DNA of 5,388 bases, from contig CAJBPJ010000335.1 of assembly GCA_903957465.1 (NCBI GenBank), positions 1-5,388 of the forward strand, in the 5' to 3' direction. A program made the position numbers and the translations under genes. Under the pieces are notes generated by a model, which searched no databases, had not been told where the DNA came from, and saw only the letters and a program-made list of their open reading frames with translations. This document shows, piece after piece, positions 1 through 5,388 of this stretch (position 1 is its first letter; every line of letters starts with the position of its first letter). The DNA is from an uncultured Opitutia bacterium (GTDB lineage Bacteria > Verrucomicrobiota > Verrucomicrobiia > Opitutales > UBA953).

Positions 1-540
1 CGCCCTGGTAATAAAACGCGCTTTATGGCCGTCAGGTTCGGAAATGTCTTAGGATCAAGTGGCTCAGTTATCCCGCTCTTCCGTAAACAGATTGCAGCGG
101 GTGGCCCTGTGACTGTCACGCACCCAGACGTGCCGCGATACTTTATGACTATACCCGAAGCTGTCGGGCTAGTTTTGCAATCCGCAGCTCTTGGAAGCGG
201 CGGGGAGATTTTTGTTTTAGATATGGGAGAGCCCTTAAAGATTATGGACGTTGCGCGTCAGTTAATTGAGCTGAGCGGCTTTAAGCCGGATATTGATATT
301 GAGATTAAAGTCGTTGGGCTACGCCCCGGCGAAAAACTTTTCGAAGAGCTACAACATCGCGACGAGTCCTTTGCACCTACGCCCCACCCACGGGTCTTCC
401 GCTTTGTTTCTAAATCTCTGCCCTGGGATGAGCTGGAGGGCTTCCTCGCCCGCGTCAGAGAGTTGGCTTTTGCTGACCGTGATTCCTGCAAGTTAGGAAT
501 TCAGCAATTGGTGCCAGAATACACCCCCTATATTGAGTGA
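1..540 (+). CDS. FlaA1/CapD-type nucleotide-sugar epimerase/dehydratase, C-terminal part
   Basis: This is the end of a polysaccharide-biosynthesis SDR enzyme of the FlaA1/CapD/WbpM/PglF group. These enzymes act on UDP-GlcNAc-type sugars (4,6-dehydration or epimerisation) to supply surface glycans. The reading frame is open from base 1, so the N-terminal part lies outside the window and 179 residues are visible. Family hallmarks are VRFGNVLGSSGSVIPLF (visible residues 11-27), RYFMTIPEA (46-54), the LDMGEP stretch (73-78) and GLRPGEKLFEEL (106-117). These form the C-terminal half of the catalytic domain and the substrate-binding region. The NAD-binding GxxGxxG loop and catalytic Tyr/Lys are upstream and cannot be checked. 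Long members of the family carry four N-terminal membrane helices and short ones do not; which type this is cannot be seen. The exact product sugar cannot be told from this fragment. The stop lies 43 bases before the preferred purE start, so it may be the first visible gene of the purE transcript. Confidence 0.92.
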   Translation, partial: RPGNKTRFMAVRFGNVLGSSGSVIPLFRKQIAAGGPVTVTHPDVPRYFMTIPEAVGLVLQSAALGSGGEIFVLDMGEPLKIMDVARQLIELSGFKPDIDIEIKVVGLRPGEKLFEELQHRDESFAPTPHPRVFRFVSKSLPWDELEGFLARVRELAFADRDSCKLGIQQLVPEYTPYIE

Positions 541-583
541 ACAGCGGTTCGGGCTTCACACGCCTCCCTCCGTCACGCACGCT

Positions 584-1108
584 ATGTCTCGCATGGCCCG
601 AGCCGCACAAACGCCCGTCGGTATCATTATGGGATCCCAGTCTGACTGGGAGACAATGCAGCACGCTGCGGAAATTCTTCGTCAGCTGCGTATCCCCTTC
701 ACTCACGAGGTTGTCTCGGCCCACCGCACGCCGCGTAAATTGGTAGCCTATGCCGAAGCCGCCAAAAAGCGCGGGCTGAAGGTTATCATTGCAGGAGCAG
801 GCGGTGCAGCCCACTTGCCTGGCATGGTTGCCGCAATGACGCCGCTGCCCGTACTCGGCGTGCCCGTTCAATCAAAGACGCTCGATGGTCTAGACTCGTT
901 GTTGTCCATTGCACAAATGCCGGCAGGCATTCCGGTTCATACTTTTGCCATCGGACGAGCAGGCGCTGCCAACGCTGCCCTTGGGGCTGCGGCAATTTTA
1001 GCACTCACCGATGCTGCACTCGCAAGTCGCTTAGATAAATTCCGGTCCGAGCAAACCCGTAAGGTTCTCGCCAACCCTGTGCCTGGTCGCAAGGGCAAGC
1101 GTCGCTGA
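584..1108 (+). CDS. purE: N5-carboxyaminoimidazole ribonucleotide mutase (PurE class I)
   Basis: PurE class I moves the carboxyl group of N5-CAIR to carbon 4 to give CAIR, a cytosolic step of de novo purine synthesis. From the ATG at 584 the protein has 174 residues, close to the usual 160-170. It shows the phosphate/nucleotide loop GSQSDWETM (17-25), SAHRTP with the catalytic-site His at residue 47 (equivalent to E. coli His45), GAGGAAHLPGM (71-81) and VLGVPV (90-95). A purK gene directly downstream supports class I, the two-enzyme route, rather than class II. Start choice: the frame is open back to a TTG at 533 that would overlap the previous gene by 8 bases and add 17 residues with no family counterpart. 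The ATG at 584 gives an N-terminus of E. coli-like length, and the ATG at 593 is also possible. None has a Shine-Dalgarno motif. The C-terminus ends in a basic tail (RKGKRR), a minor peculiarity. Confidence 0.96.
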   Translation: MSRMARAAQTPVGIIMGSQSDWETMQHAAEILRQLRIPFTHEVVSAHRTPRKLVAYAEAAKKRGLKVIIAGAGGAAHLPGMVAAMTPLPVLGVPVQSKTLDGLDSLLSIAQMPAGIPVHTFAIGRAGAANAALGAAAILALTDAALASRLDKFRSEQTRKVLANPVPGRKGKRR

Positions 1109-1112
1109 GCTG

Positions 1113-2246
1113 ATGGCCACTCCTTTGCTTCCTGGATCCACGGTAGGCATTCTTGGTGGCGGGCAACTCGGTCGTATGTCCGCCATGGCTGCGCGGCGGC
1201 TCGGTTACCGTGTGGTGACGCTCGATCCTTCGCCAACTGCGTGCGCAGCATCGGTCGTCGATACACACATCACGGCAGCATGGGATGATGAAGAGGCCCT
1301 TCGGCGTTTTGCAGGCCTCTGCCAACGAGCTACCTTAGAGTTCGAAAACATTCCTCCCGCAACATTGAGACGTGTTGCAGAAAAAATTCCCGTACACCCA
1401 ACCGCAGAAGTTTTAGCGATATGTCAGAATCGCCGTCGCGAAAAAGAGTTTTTAAAAACGAACGGAATCCCGTGTGCGCGATTTGAAGTTGTATCGAGCG
1501 CTGAAGAATTAAAACAAGCGGTTGCGCGGATTGGAACGCCTTGTGTTCTTAAAACCGCAGATTTTGGATATGACGGCAAGGGACAGGTAAAAATAAAGGA
1601 TAGTTCGGTCGACCTCGGTGCCGCTTGGGAGCAGCTTGGATCTCCTCAGGGAGTCCTCGAGGGCTGGGTGCCTTTTGACCTAGAAATTTCTGTGATCGTC
1701 GCCCGTACTGAAGACGGTCGAGTCGCCGCGTTTAGTGCCGCCGAAAACATTCATCGAAATCACATTCTACACCTTTCCATTTGTCCGGCACGGATTTCTG
1801 AAGACATCGCCCAGCGTGCAGAGACCTTAGCCATCAGTGTAGCCAATAAACTTCAGGTCGTTGGTTTACTAGGCGTCGAACTCTTCGTTACCAAAGGCGA
1901 ACTCGTTGTTAATGAACTCGCCCCCCGTCCACATAACAGCGGACACCATACCCTTGATGCCTGCGAGACGAGTCAGTTTGAGCAACACATCCGGGCAGTT
2001 TGTGGTCTCCCGCTCGGCAGCACCAAGGTGCTATCTCCAGCAGCGATGGTAAATATTTTAGGTGATGTATGGCGTCAGGGCCGTCAGCCCAACTGGTCGA
2101 GCACGCTTGCCGACCCAACTGCAAAGCTTCATCTCTACGAAAAAGGCACACCTGCGCCTGGGCGCAAGATGGGACACATCACAGTGACGGCTGCAACGGT
2201 CGATGAAGCTGTACGTCGCGCCGAAGCACTCCACGCCACGCTCTGA
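1113..2246 (+). CDS. purK: N5-carboxyaminoimidazole ribonucleotide synthase (PurK)
   Basis: PurK is an ATP-grasp enzyme that uses ATP and bicarbonate to carboxylate AIR to N5-CAIR, the substrate of PurE. The 377 residues are near the normal family length of 350-390. Visible landmarks are the N-terminal glycine-rich loop GGGQLGRM (15-22), the LEFEN segment (75-79), the central ATP-grasp loop LKTADFGYDGKGQ (146-158), the VPFDLEISVIVAR segment (186-198), AENIHRN (210-216) and the metal/substrate-binding NELAPRPHNSGHH (267-279). All expected key stretches are present, with no sign of decay. It starts 4 bases after the purE stop, so the two are almost certainly co-transcribed. The only upstream purine-rich run (AAGGG, 1091-1095) is too far from the ATG to be a standard ribosome site, so translation may be coupled to purE. 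Confidence 0.97.
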   Translation: MATPLLPGSTVGILGGGQLGRMSAMAARRLGYRVVTLDPSPTACAASVVDTHITAAWDDEEALRRFAGLCQRATLEFENIPPATLRRVAEKIPVHPTAEVLAICQNRRREKEFLKTNGIPCARFEVVSSAEELKQAVARIGTPCVLKTADFGYDGKGQVKIKDSSVDLGAAWEQLGSPQGVLEGWVPFDLEISVIVARTEDGRVAAFSAAENIHRNHILHLSICPARISEDIAQRAETLAISVANKLQVVGLLGVELFVTKGELVVNELAPRPHNSGHHTLDACETSQFEQHIRAVCGLPLGSTKVLSPAAMVNILGDVWRQGRQPNWSSTLADPTAKLHLYEKGTPAPGRKMGHITVTAATVDEAVRRAEALHATL

Positions 2247-2249
2247 GCA

Positions 2250-2624
2250 ATGTTAGTCGTGCAGTATTTGTTCTGGGCGAATACATTGATTTTAGTTCCG
2301 GTTTGCTTTGGGACGTTACTTAAAGCCTCCGTTACAGATCAGGGTGCGTTCGCGGAAAGCACCGGATGGCGTACGCTGGTTGGCTCACTTTGGATAGCCA
2401 TACTCGCCTGTTCTATTCTCGGCATATTCTGGCCAGCCAGCTTTGTATGGTTGCTCGTCTTACAGGTAATTTATAAGTCAGTTTGGCTGCTGACCTATGT
2501 TGTGCCACGGCTCGTCAACGCCCGTTATGCAGAGATCCCTGCAGGTATCACGAGCGCTTTTCTATTTATTGTACTCGTGTGGCCCTGGTTTATCCCATGG
2601 CGGCAAATCATCGCCGCACCTTGA
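2250..2624 (+). CDS. Small four-helix membrane protein of unknown function
   Basis: I do not recognise a named family. The 124-residue product is strongly hydrophobic, with about four predicted membrane helices near residues 4-24, 42-62, 64-87 and 98-118. Short loops separate them, and the longest polar stretch is about 26-41 (between helices 1 and 2). It is rich in Trp and has notable segments QVIYKSVWLLTYVVPRL (72-88) and VWPWFIPW (110-117). Charged residues inside helices are few, with a single Lys at residue 76. No signal-peptide cleavage site or enzyme motif is seen. It starts 3 bases after the purK stop, so it is probably the third gene of a purE-purK transcript. That spacing is the main reason to believe the gene is real. 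A purine-related role such as transport is only a guess, and it could equally be a passenger. No Shine-Dalgarno motif precedes the ATG. Confidence 0.75.
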   Translation: MLVVQYLFWANTLILVPVCFGTLLKASVTDQGAFAESTGWRTLVGSLWIAILACSILGIFWPASFVWLLVLQVIYKSVWLLTYVVPRLVNARYAEIPAGITSAFLFIVLVWPWFIPWRQIIAAP

Positions 2625-2633
2625 GTTTACTAT

Positions 2634-3062
2634 TTAGTCGAGCAACTCGGGACGACGCAGGAAAAAGGCAATGGGTGATTGCGCGAGCGCGGCAAAAAGC
2701 AGAATTGCCTGAAAGACAGGTGGCTTGGCCTTAAGACCTGCGGCTTGCGCGATGTAATTCTTTGCCATCACTTCTGTGATCATGGCAAAAGCAAACATCA
2801 CGCAGAGGGCTGTGAGGAATCCCCATGCCCATGCCCATCGGGGCGATTGCATAAGTTTCTGCCATGGAAGCAGCAAGCAAGCGCCGACCAAAATATAAAA
2901 GTAACCGGAGAGCTGTAGAAGGATAGGCCAAGTGACGATCGTTGGATTCCAGCGCGGCCAAACACCGGTTAAATCACGTAGAGCGTTGAGGATAAGAAAG
3001 AGTCCAAATAAAACACTTAGGATGCGTGCCAAGCGGAGGCCGGTAGGAATTTCGGTAGACAT
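2634..3062 (-). CDS. Small four-helix membrane protein of unknown function, downstream of prmA
   Basis: The 142-residue product is a polytopic inner-membrane protein of no family I can name. Predicted helices lie near residues 10-28, 43-66, 75-97 and 115-135. Positively charged residues occur before helix 1 (Arg10, Arg13) and at the C-terminal end (RRPELLD). Size and helix layout loosely resemble DoxX-like or other four-helix small membrane families, but no diagnostic motif is visible, so I do not assign one. Start choice: the frame continues upstream to 3161, but that extension runs into the 3' end of prmA. The ATG at 3060-3062 leaves a clean 20-base gap after the prmA stop and begins a typical short polar N-terminus (MSTEIPTG). 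It is probably the last gene of the purN-prmA transcript. No Shine-Dalgarno motif is seen. Its stop lies 9 bases from the stop of the convergent membrane-protein gene. Confidence 0.75.
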   Translation of the reverse strand: MSTEIPTGLRLARILSVLFGLFLILNALRDLTGVWPRWNPTIVTWPILLQLSGYFYILVGACLLLPWQKLMQSPRWAWAWGFLTALCVMFAFAMITEVMAKNYIAQAAGLKAKPPVFQAILLFAALAQSPIAFFLRRPELLD

Positions 3063-3082
3063 AAAGGTAAATAGAAAAGCCG

Positions 3083-3973
3083 TTAAATTTTTAATGGACG
3101 AAAGAGGGCAACATCTGACCACTCGCCCATGACTCTTCCGTCCGATTGTAAGTTGCCCCAAGCGATCCTGGCTTTGGTTTCGAAGTGCATTCTTACAGCC
3201 GCTTGTTCTGTTGCGAGAATTCCGCTCAGGGCAAGAACGCCACCGGGCTTGACGGAGGCCAACAGGTTATCTCCGTAGATGCACAGGACATCGCTAATAA
3301 TATTGGCGAGAACAACGTCCGCTTGGCCTGTCCACCGTAAGCCCTCTTCTAGGCCCATATGGGAAAAACGAACGGCCGTCTCTGGAAAGCCATTTTCTCG
3401 GAGGTTATCTAAACTAACGCGGACGGCTTCGGGATCTCGATCAAAGCCATCAACCTTTTGGCAGCCCAGCCGTGCGGCCGAGAGAGCAAGAATGCCTGAC
3501 CCACAACCCGCATCCGTAACCGAAGTGTCCACGGCGGCATGTGTGGCTAGGTGATCCATAAGCCGCATTGCGCAAAGGCGCGTGGTCGGGTGGTCGCCGG
3601 TTCCAAAAGCCAACCCAGCATCAAACCAGATAACCGCGGCATCTGCAGGAACTGTATGTTTACCGCGCAACCAAGAAGGAACCCAATGAAGTTGCTCGTG
3701 ATTCCAGGGTTTCAAATGTTCTTTATAGGCCTCTTTCCAGTCTCTATCCGCGAGTTCGTTCTGACCGTACTTTAAGGGTAACCGCTTAAAGGAGGAACGC
3801 AGATTTTCCCATGCGGCATCGGCTTCAATTTGTGTCTCAAAATATCCCATCACATAATGGGGCTTACCTGGGCCCTCATGGTAAAGCATCCAGGGCGATC
3901 GGGTAAGCTCGCAAAACCAATCTTCGAGTGGCTGGCTAAGTTCGACGGGAATTTCTTGCCGTAATTCAATCAT
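3083..3973 (-). CDS. prmA: Ribosomal protein L11 methyltransferase (PrmA)
   Basis: PrmA is a SAM-dependent enzyme that trimethylates ribosomal protein L11 at several amino groups. The 296-residue length matches the E. coli enzyme (293). The N-terminal part (about 1-100) is the L11-recognition domain, ending in the DWKEAYKEHLKPW region (78-90) before the methyltransferase domain. Catalytic-domain motifs are FDAGLAFGTGDHPTT (117-131), the SAM-binding DAGCGSGIL (154-162), DRDPEAV with a downstream Asn (178-190), VVLANI (220-225) and GGVLALSGIL (244-253). The third residue after FG is followed by Asp (GTGDH) where many homologues have Thr (GTGTH), probably a tolerated variant. The ATG overlaps the purN stop as ATGA, which suggests translational coupling. 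The upstream bases carry no Shine-Dalgarno motif, which fits re-initiation. The pairing with purN is not the classical prmA neighbourhood. Confidence 0.95.
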   Translation of the reverse strand: MIELRQEIPVELSQPLEDWFCELTRSPWMLYHEGPGKPHYVMGYFETQIEADAAWENLRSSFKRLPLKYGQNELADRDWKEAYKEHLKPWNHEQLHWVPSWLRGKHTVPADAAVIWFDAGLAFGTGDHPTTRLCAMRLMDHLATHAAVDTSVTDAGCGSGILALSAARLGCQKVDGFDRDPEAVRVSLDNLRENGFPETAVRFSHMGLEEGLRWTGQADVVLANIISDVLCIYGDNLLASVKPGGVLALSGILATEQAAVRMHFETKARIAWGNLQSDGRVMGEWSDVALFRPLKI

Positions 3974-4551
3974 GGCAATCTCGAGCGACTGAGTTGAGCG
4001 ATGACCTCTGGGAGAAGTTGATGTTCGGCAGCGTGAATCCTTTCGGCAAAGGAGGCCTCTGTGTCGCCGTCGAGTCGGGTAACTGTTTTTTGTCCAAGGT
4101 GAGCGCCTTTATCAATGGACGCATTAACCCAGTGAACAGTGCAACCGCTTTCCTTAGCCCCTGCGCGCCAAGCTTGTCCTATACCATCGAGGCCAGGGAA
4201 AGCCGGGAGGAGGCTAGGGTGAAGGTTGATGATGCGATTGGGGAAGGCCTCGAGTAAAGGCGCCTTTAAAACCCGCATGAGTCCGGCAAGCACAACAAGA
4301 TCTGTGCCCGCAGCCTTCAGAGCATCCGCCCAAGCCTGTTCTCTATCCGGCGAAAATTTTGTGCGGAAAGGGCCTGGATCCAGTAATGTCGCTGGCACGC
4401 CATACTTCGGACCAAGCTCCAAGATACGCGCTCCCGGGATATCGCAAAAAATGCCGACCACCTTTGCGGCACCGAGCTGGCCTGCTTGCTGAGCACGCAG
4501 AACGGCCTCAGCATTTGAGCCGCGTCCAGAACCAAGCAGAGCAATGCGCAT
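3970..4551 (-). CDS. purN: Phosphoribosylglycinamide formyltransferase (PurN, GART)
   Basis: PurN transfers the formyl group of 10-formyltetrahydrofolate to GAR, giving FGAR, in cytosolic de novo purine synthesis. From the ATG at 4551 it has 193 residues, slightly shorter than E. coli PurN (212). It has the GAR-phosphate loop GSGRGSN (7-13), AGLMRVL (89-95), NLHPSLLPAFPG (109-120) and SIDKGAHLGQ (145-154). The catalytic triad counterparts of E. coli Asn106, His108 and Asp144 are Asn109, His111 and Asp147, so activity is expected. The residue aligning with E. coli His119 is Asp122 (PGLDGIGQAW instead of PGLHTHRQAL). Start choice: the frame is open to 4734, but the extra 61 residues are non-homologous and Arg/Ser-rich, and they overlap the divergent gene. 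The family's N-terminal beta strand begins directly at MRIALLGSG. AAGGG lies only one base from the ATG, too close for a normal ribosome site. Confidence 0.96.
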   Translation of the reverse strand: MRIALLGSGRGSNAEAVLRAQQAGQLGAAKVVGIFCDIPGARILELGPKYGVPATLLDPGPFRTKFSPDREQAWADALKAAGTDLVVLAGLMRVLKAPLLEAFPNRIINLHPSLLPAFPGLDGIGQAWRAGAKESGCTVHWVNASIDKGAHLGQKTVTRLDGDTEASFAERIHAAEHQLLPEVIAQLSRSRLP

Positions 4552-4654
4552 ACCCTTAAGGTGGGGGTCTCGTGCGGTCGGGCAAGTTGAATGGCAAGCG
4601 GTCTGTCCTCGCTCACCCGCTCGGGAGGTTCTAATTTTGGCCCATACGCCACTT
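4552..4654. promoter_or_regulatory. Divergent intergenic region between purN and the NamZ-type gene
   Basis: This 103-base gap is the only substantial non-coding stretch in the window and should carry the promoters of both divergent transcripts. I find no convincing sigma70 pair of boxes on either strand: TTGAAT (4587-4592) has no good -10 box 16-18 bases downstream. On the + strand, TAATTTTG (4632-4639) fits the Bacteroidota -7 pattern TAnnTTTG, but the matching -33 TTTG element is not seen. GGGAGG (4623-4628) is the only good Shine-Dalgarno-like run near any start here. It sits 8 bases before a TTG codon (4637) in frame with the downstream gene. Short direct repeats GCGGTC (4574-4579, 4598-4603) and GGCAAG (4581-4586, 4593-4598) may be chance. 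Confidence 0.35.
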
Positions 4655-5388
4655 ATGGACCGCCGAGAATTTGTCCGACATTCTGCGCTTTTTGCCACAA
4701 CGGCACTTCTCCCTACGGGATTACGCGCTGCCACGACAAACCCGAGTGGCGTTCAACTTGGCATCGATGTTTTAGCGTCGCGCGGTTTCGATACTTTGCG
4801 CGGCGTGCGTTGCGGTCTCTTAACACATCGTGCTGGGGTAAGTGCTGACGGAAGACGGACAATTGACATCCTTGCCACCGCCCCAGGTGTACGGCTGACA
4901 AAACTATTTGGCCCTGAGCACGGCATTGACGGAAAAGCCGCCGCCGAAAAATCCGTTTCGACGATGCGCGACGCGCGCACCGGGCTGCCCGCTTATTCGC
5001 TGTATGGCGAGACACGTCGCCCAACCGCAGCGATGCTCGAGGGAATCGATGTGATGGTGGTCGATCTTCAAGACATTGGTTCTAGGTCTTACACCTACAT
5101 CAGTTGCATGCGGTATGTGATTGAAGCGTGCTTCAGTTTTCCGCGGCCCATCCGGGTTGTTGTTCTTGATCGGCCCAACCCATTGGGCGGAGAAAAAGTA
5201 GACGGCCCAGGATTAGATTTAAAATGGAAGAGTTACGTAGGTGCTTACCCGATGCCCTATGTACATGGACTAACCATTGGCGAAATTGCTCGCTGGGCAG
5301 TGTCGACACCAGGCGTGCTCGAGCTCGATGACGCGACGCGCAAACGTGGCGTCCTCCAAGTCATTCCGATGCAAGGATGGCGTCGCGA
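4655..5388 (+). CDS. namZ: DUF1343 / NamZ-type exo-beta-N-acetylmuramidase, N-terminal part, Tat signal
   Basis: This matches the DUF1343 family, whose characterised members (NamZ, glycoside hydrolase family GH171) release N-acetylmuramic acid from the ends of peptidoglycan glycans during cell-wall turnover. The frame is open to the window end; 244 residues are visible of the roughly 400 usual. Family stretches are CGLLTHRAGVSADG (53-66), LFGPEHGIDG (84-93), TGLPAYSLYG (109-118), MVVDLQDIGSRSYTY (134-148), VVLDRPNPLGG (169-179) and HGLTIGEIARW (204-214). Glu88-His89 in FGPEHG are candidate active-site residues (inference). The N-terminus has a twin-arginine motif DRREFVR (2-8), a mildly hydrophobic stretch to about residue 23 and a possible cleavage after Ala25, so export by Tat is likely. 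Start choice: the ATG at 4655 is used. A TTG at 4637 with GGGAGG 8 bases upstream would add six residues and keep the signal. It lacks a lipobox cysteine, unlike many lipoprotein homologues. Confidence 0.9.
   Translation, partial: MDRREFVRHSALFATTALLPTGLRAATTNPSGVQLGIDVLASRGFDTLRGVRCGLLTHRAGVSADGRRTIDILATAPGVRLTKLFGPEHGIDGKAAAEKSVSTMRDARTGLPAYSLYGETRRPTAAMLEGIDVMVVDLQDIGSRSYTYISCMRYVIEACFSFPRPIRVVVLDRPNPLGGEKVDGPGLDLKWKSYVGAYPMPYVHGLTIGEIARWAVSTPGVLELDDATRKRGVLQVIPMQGWRR

Noticed and set aside
455..871. 138-codon open frame on the - strand across purE
   Set aside because: It lies opposite the strongly conserved purE coding sequence. Its translation shows no domain or membrane pattern and is rich in Cys/His/Arg, as expected of an antisense frame.
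937..1325. Two overlapping open frames on the - strand across the purE-purK junction
   Set aside because: Both are antisense to conserved motifs of PurE and PurK and show no recognisable protein features.
2625..2655. Possible terminator between the convergent membrane-protein genes
   Set aside because: Only a 4-base stem with a 3-base loop (CGAG-CAA-CTCG, 2639-2649) is present, inside the coding end of the - strand gene and without a T run. That is too weak to call a terminator.
3063..3161. N-terminal extension of the 142-residue membrane protein
   Set aside because: It would overlap the conserved C-terminal coding end of prmA by 79 bases, and the internal ATG at 3062 gives a normal short N-terminus before the first helix.
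3994..4492. Two + strand open frames opposite purN
   Set aside because: They are shadows of the conserved purN coding strand, with no domain, no ribosome site and low-complexity composition.
4552..4734. N-terminal extension of purN by 61 residues
   Set aside because: The extension is Arg/Ser-rich without family similarity, fills the divergent intergenic region and overlaps the start of the NamZ-type gene. The PurN fold begins at the Met at 4551.
4591..5024. Open frames in other frames and on the - strand across the NamZ-type gene
   Set aside because: The frame starting at 4655 carries unbroken DUF1343 motifs to the window end, so the overlapping frames are artefacts.
1..5388. CRISPR arrays, tRNA or rRNA genes, insertion sequences, phage or defence genes
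   Set aside because: Reading both strands I found no regularly spaced repeats, no cloverleaf-like segments, no transposase or integrase motifs and no flanking terminal repeats. Nearly all bases are explained by housekeeping or membrane-protein genes.

Overview
This window is a compact, gene-dense stretch of a bacterial chromosome. It holds eight protein-coding genes, two of them cut by the window ends, and almost no non-coding DNA. I recognise six genes with good confidence. The other two are small four-helix membrane proteins that I cannot assign to a named family. I see no tRNA, rRNA, CRISPR array, insertion sequence, phage gene or obvious transferred island.

Layout: (1) On the + strand is the C-terminal end of a FlaA1/CapD-type nucleotide-sugar epimerase/dehydratase (1-540). 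It is followed by purE (584-1108), purK (1113-2246) and a small membrane protein (2250-2624). Gaps of 4 and 3 bases among the last three suggest one transcript. (2) On the - strand, read from right to left, are purN (4551-3970), prmA (3973-3083) and a second small membrane protein (3062-2634). purN and prmA overlap by the four bases ATGA. The two gene trains meet tail to tail with only 9 bases between them. (3) On the + strand, divergent from purN across a 103-base gap, is the start of a DUF1343/NamZ-type exo-beta-N-acetylmuramidase with an apparent twin-arginine signal (4655 to the window end).

How the genes work together: PurK and PurE convert AIR to CAIR by the two-step bacterial route (ATP-dependent carboxylation to N5-CAIR, then mutase rearrangement). 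PurN makes the folate-dependent formyl transfer to GAR earlier in the same pathway. So three de novo purine steps sit in two converging cassettes. PrmA methylates ribosomal protein L11. The flanking genes are envelope-related: nucleotide-sugar synthesis for surface glycans on the left and cell-wall turnover on the right.

Organism: by eye the base composition is moderate, near half G+C. Almost none of the starts has a Shine-Dalgarno motif, which is known for Bacteroidota and some other groups. A Tat-exported NamZ and the general gene style would also fit a Verrucomicrobiota/PVC bacterium. I cannot settle the phylum from the sequence alone.

Overall this looks like a mostly ordinary housekeeping region. 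I did not find a convincing undescribed system. The best leads are the two unnamed membrane proteins tied to the purine and prmA cassettes, a histidine-to-aspartate change at a studied active-site position of PurN, and the weak Shine-Dalgarno usage.
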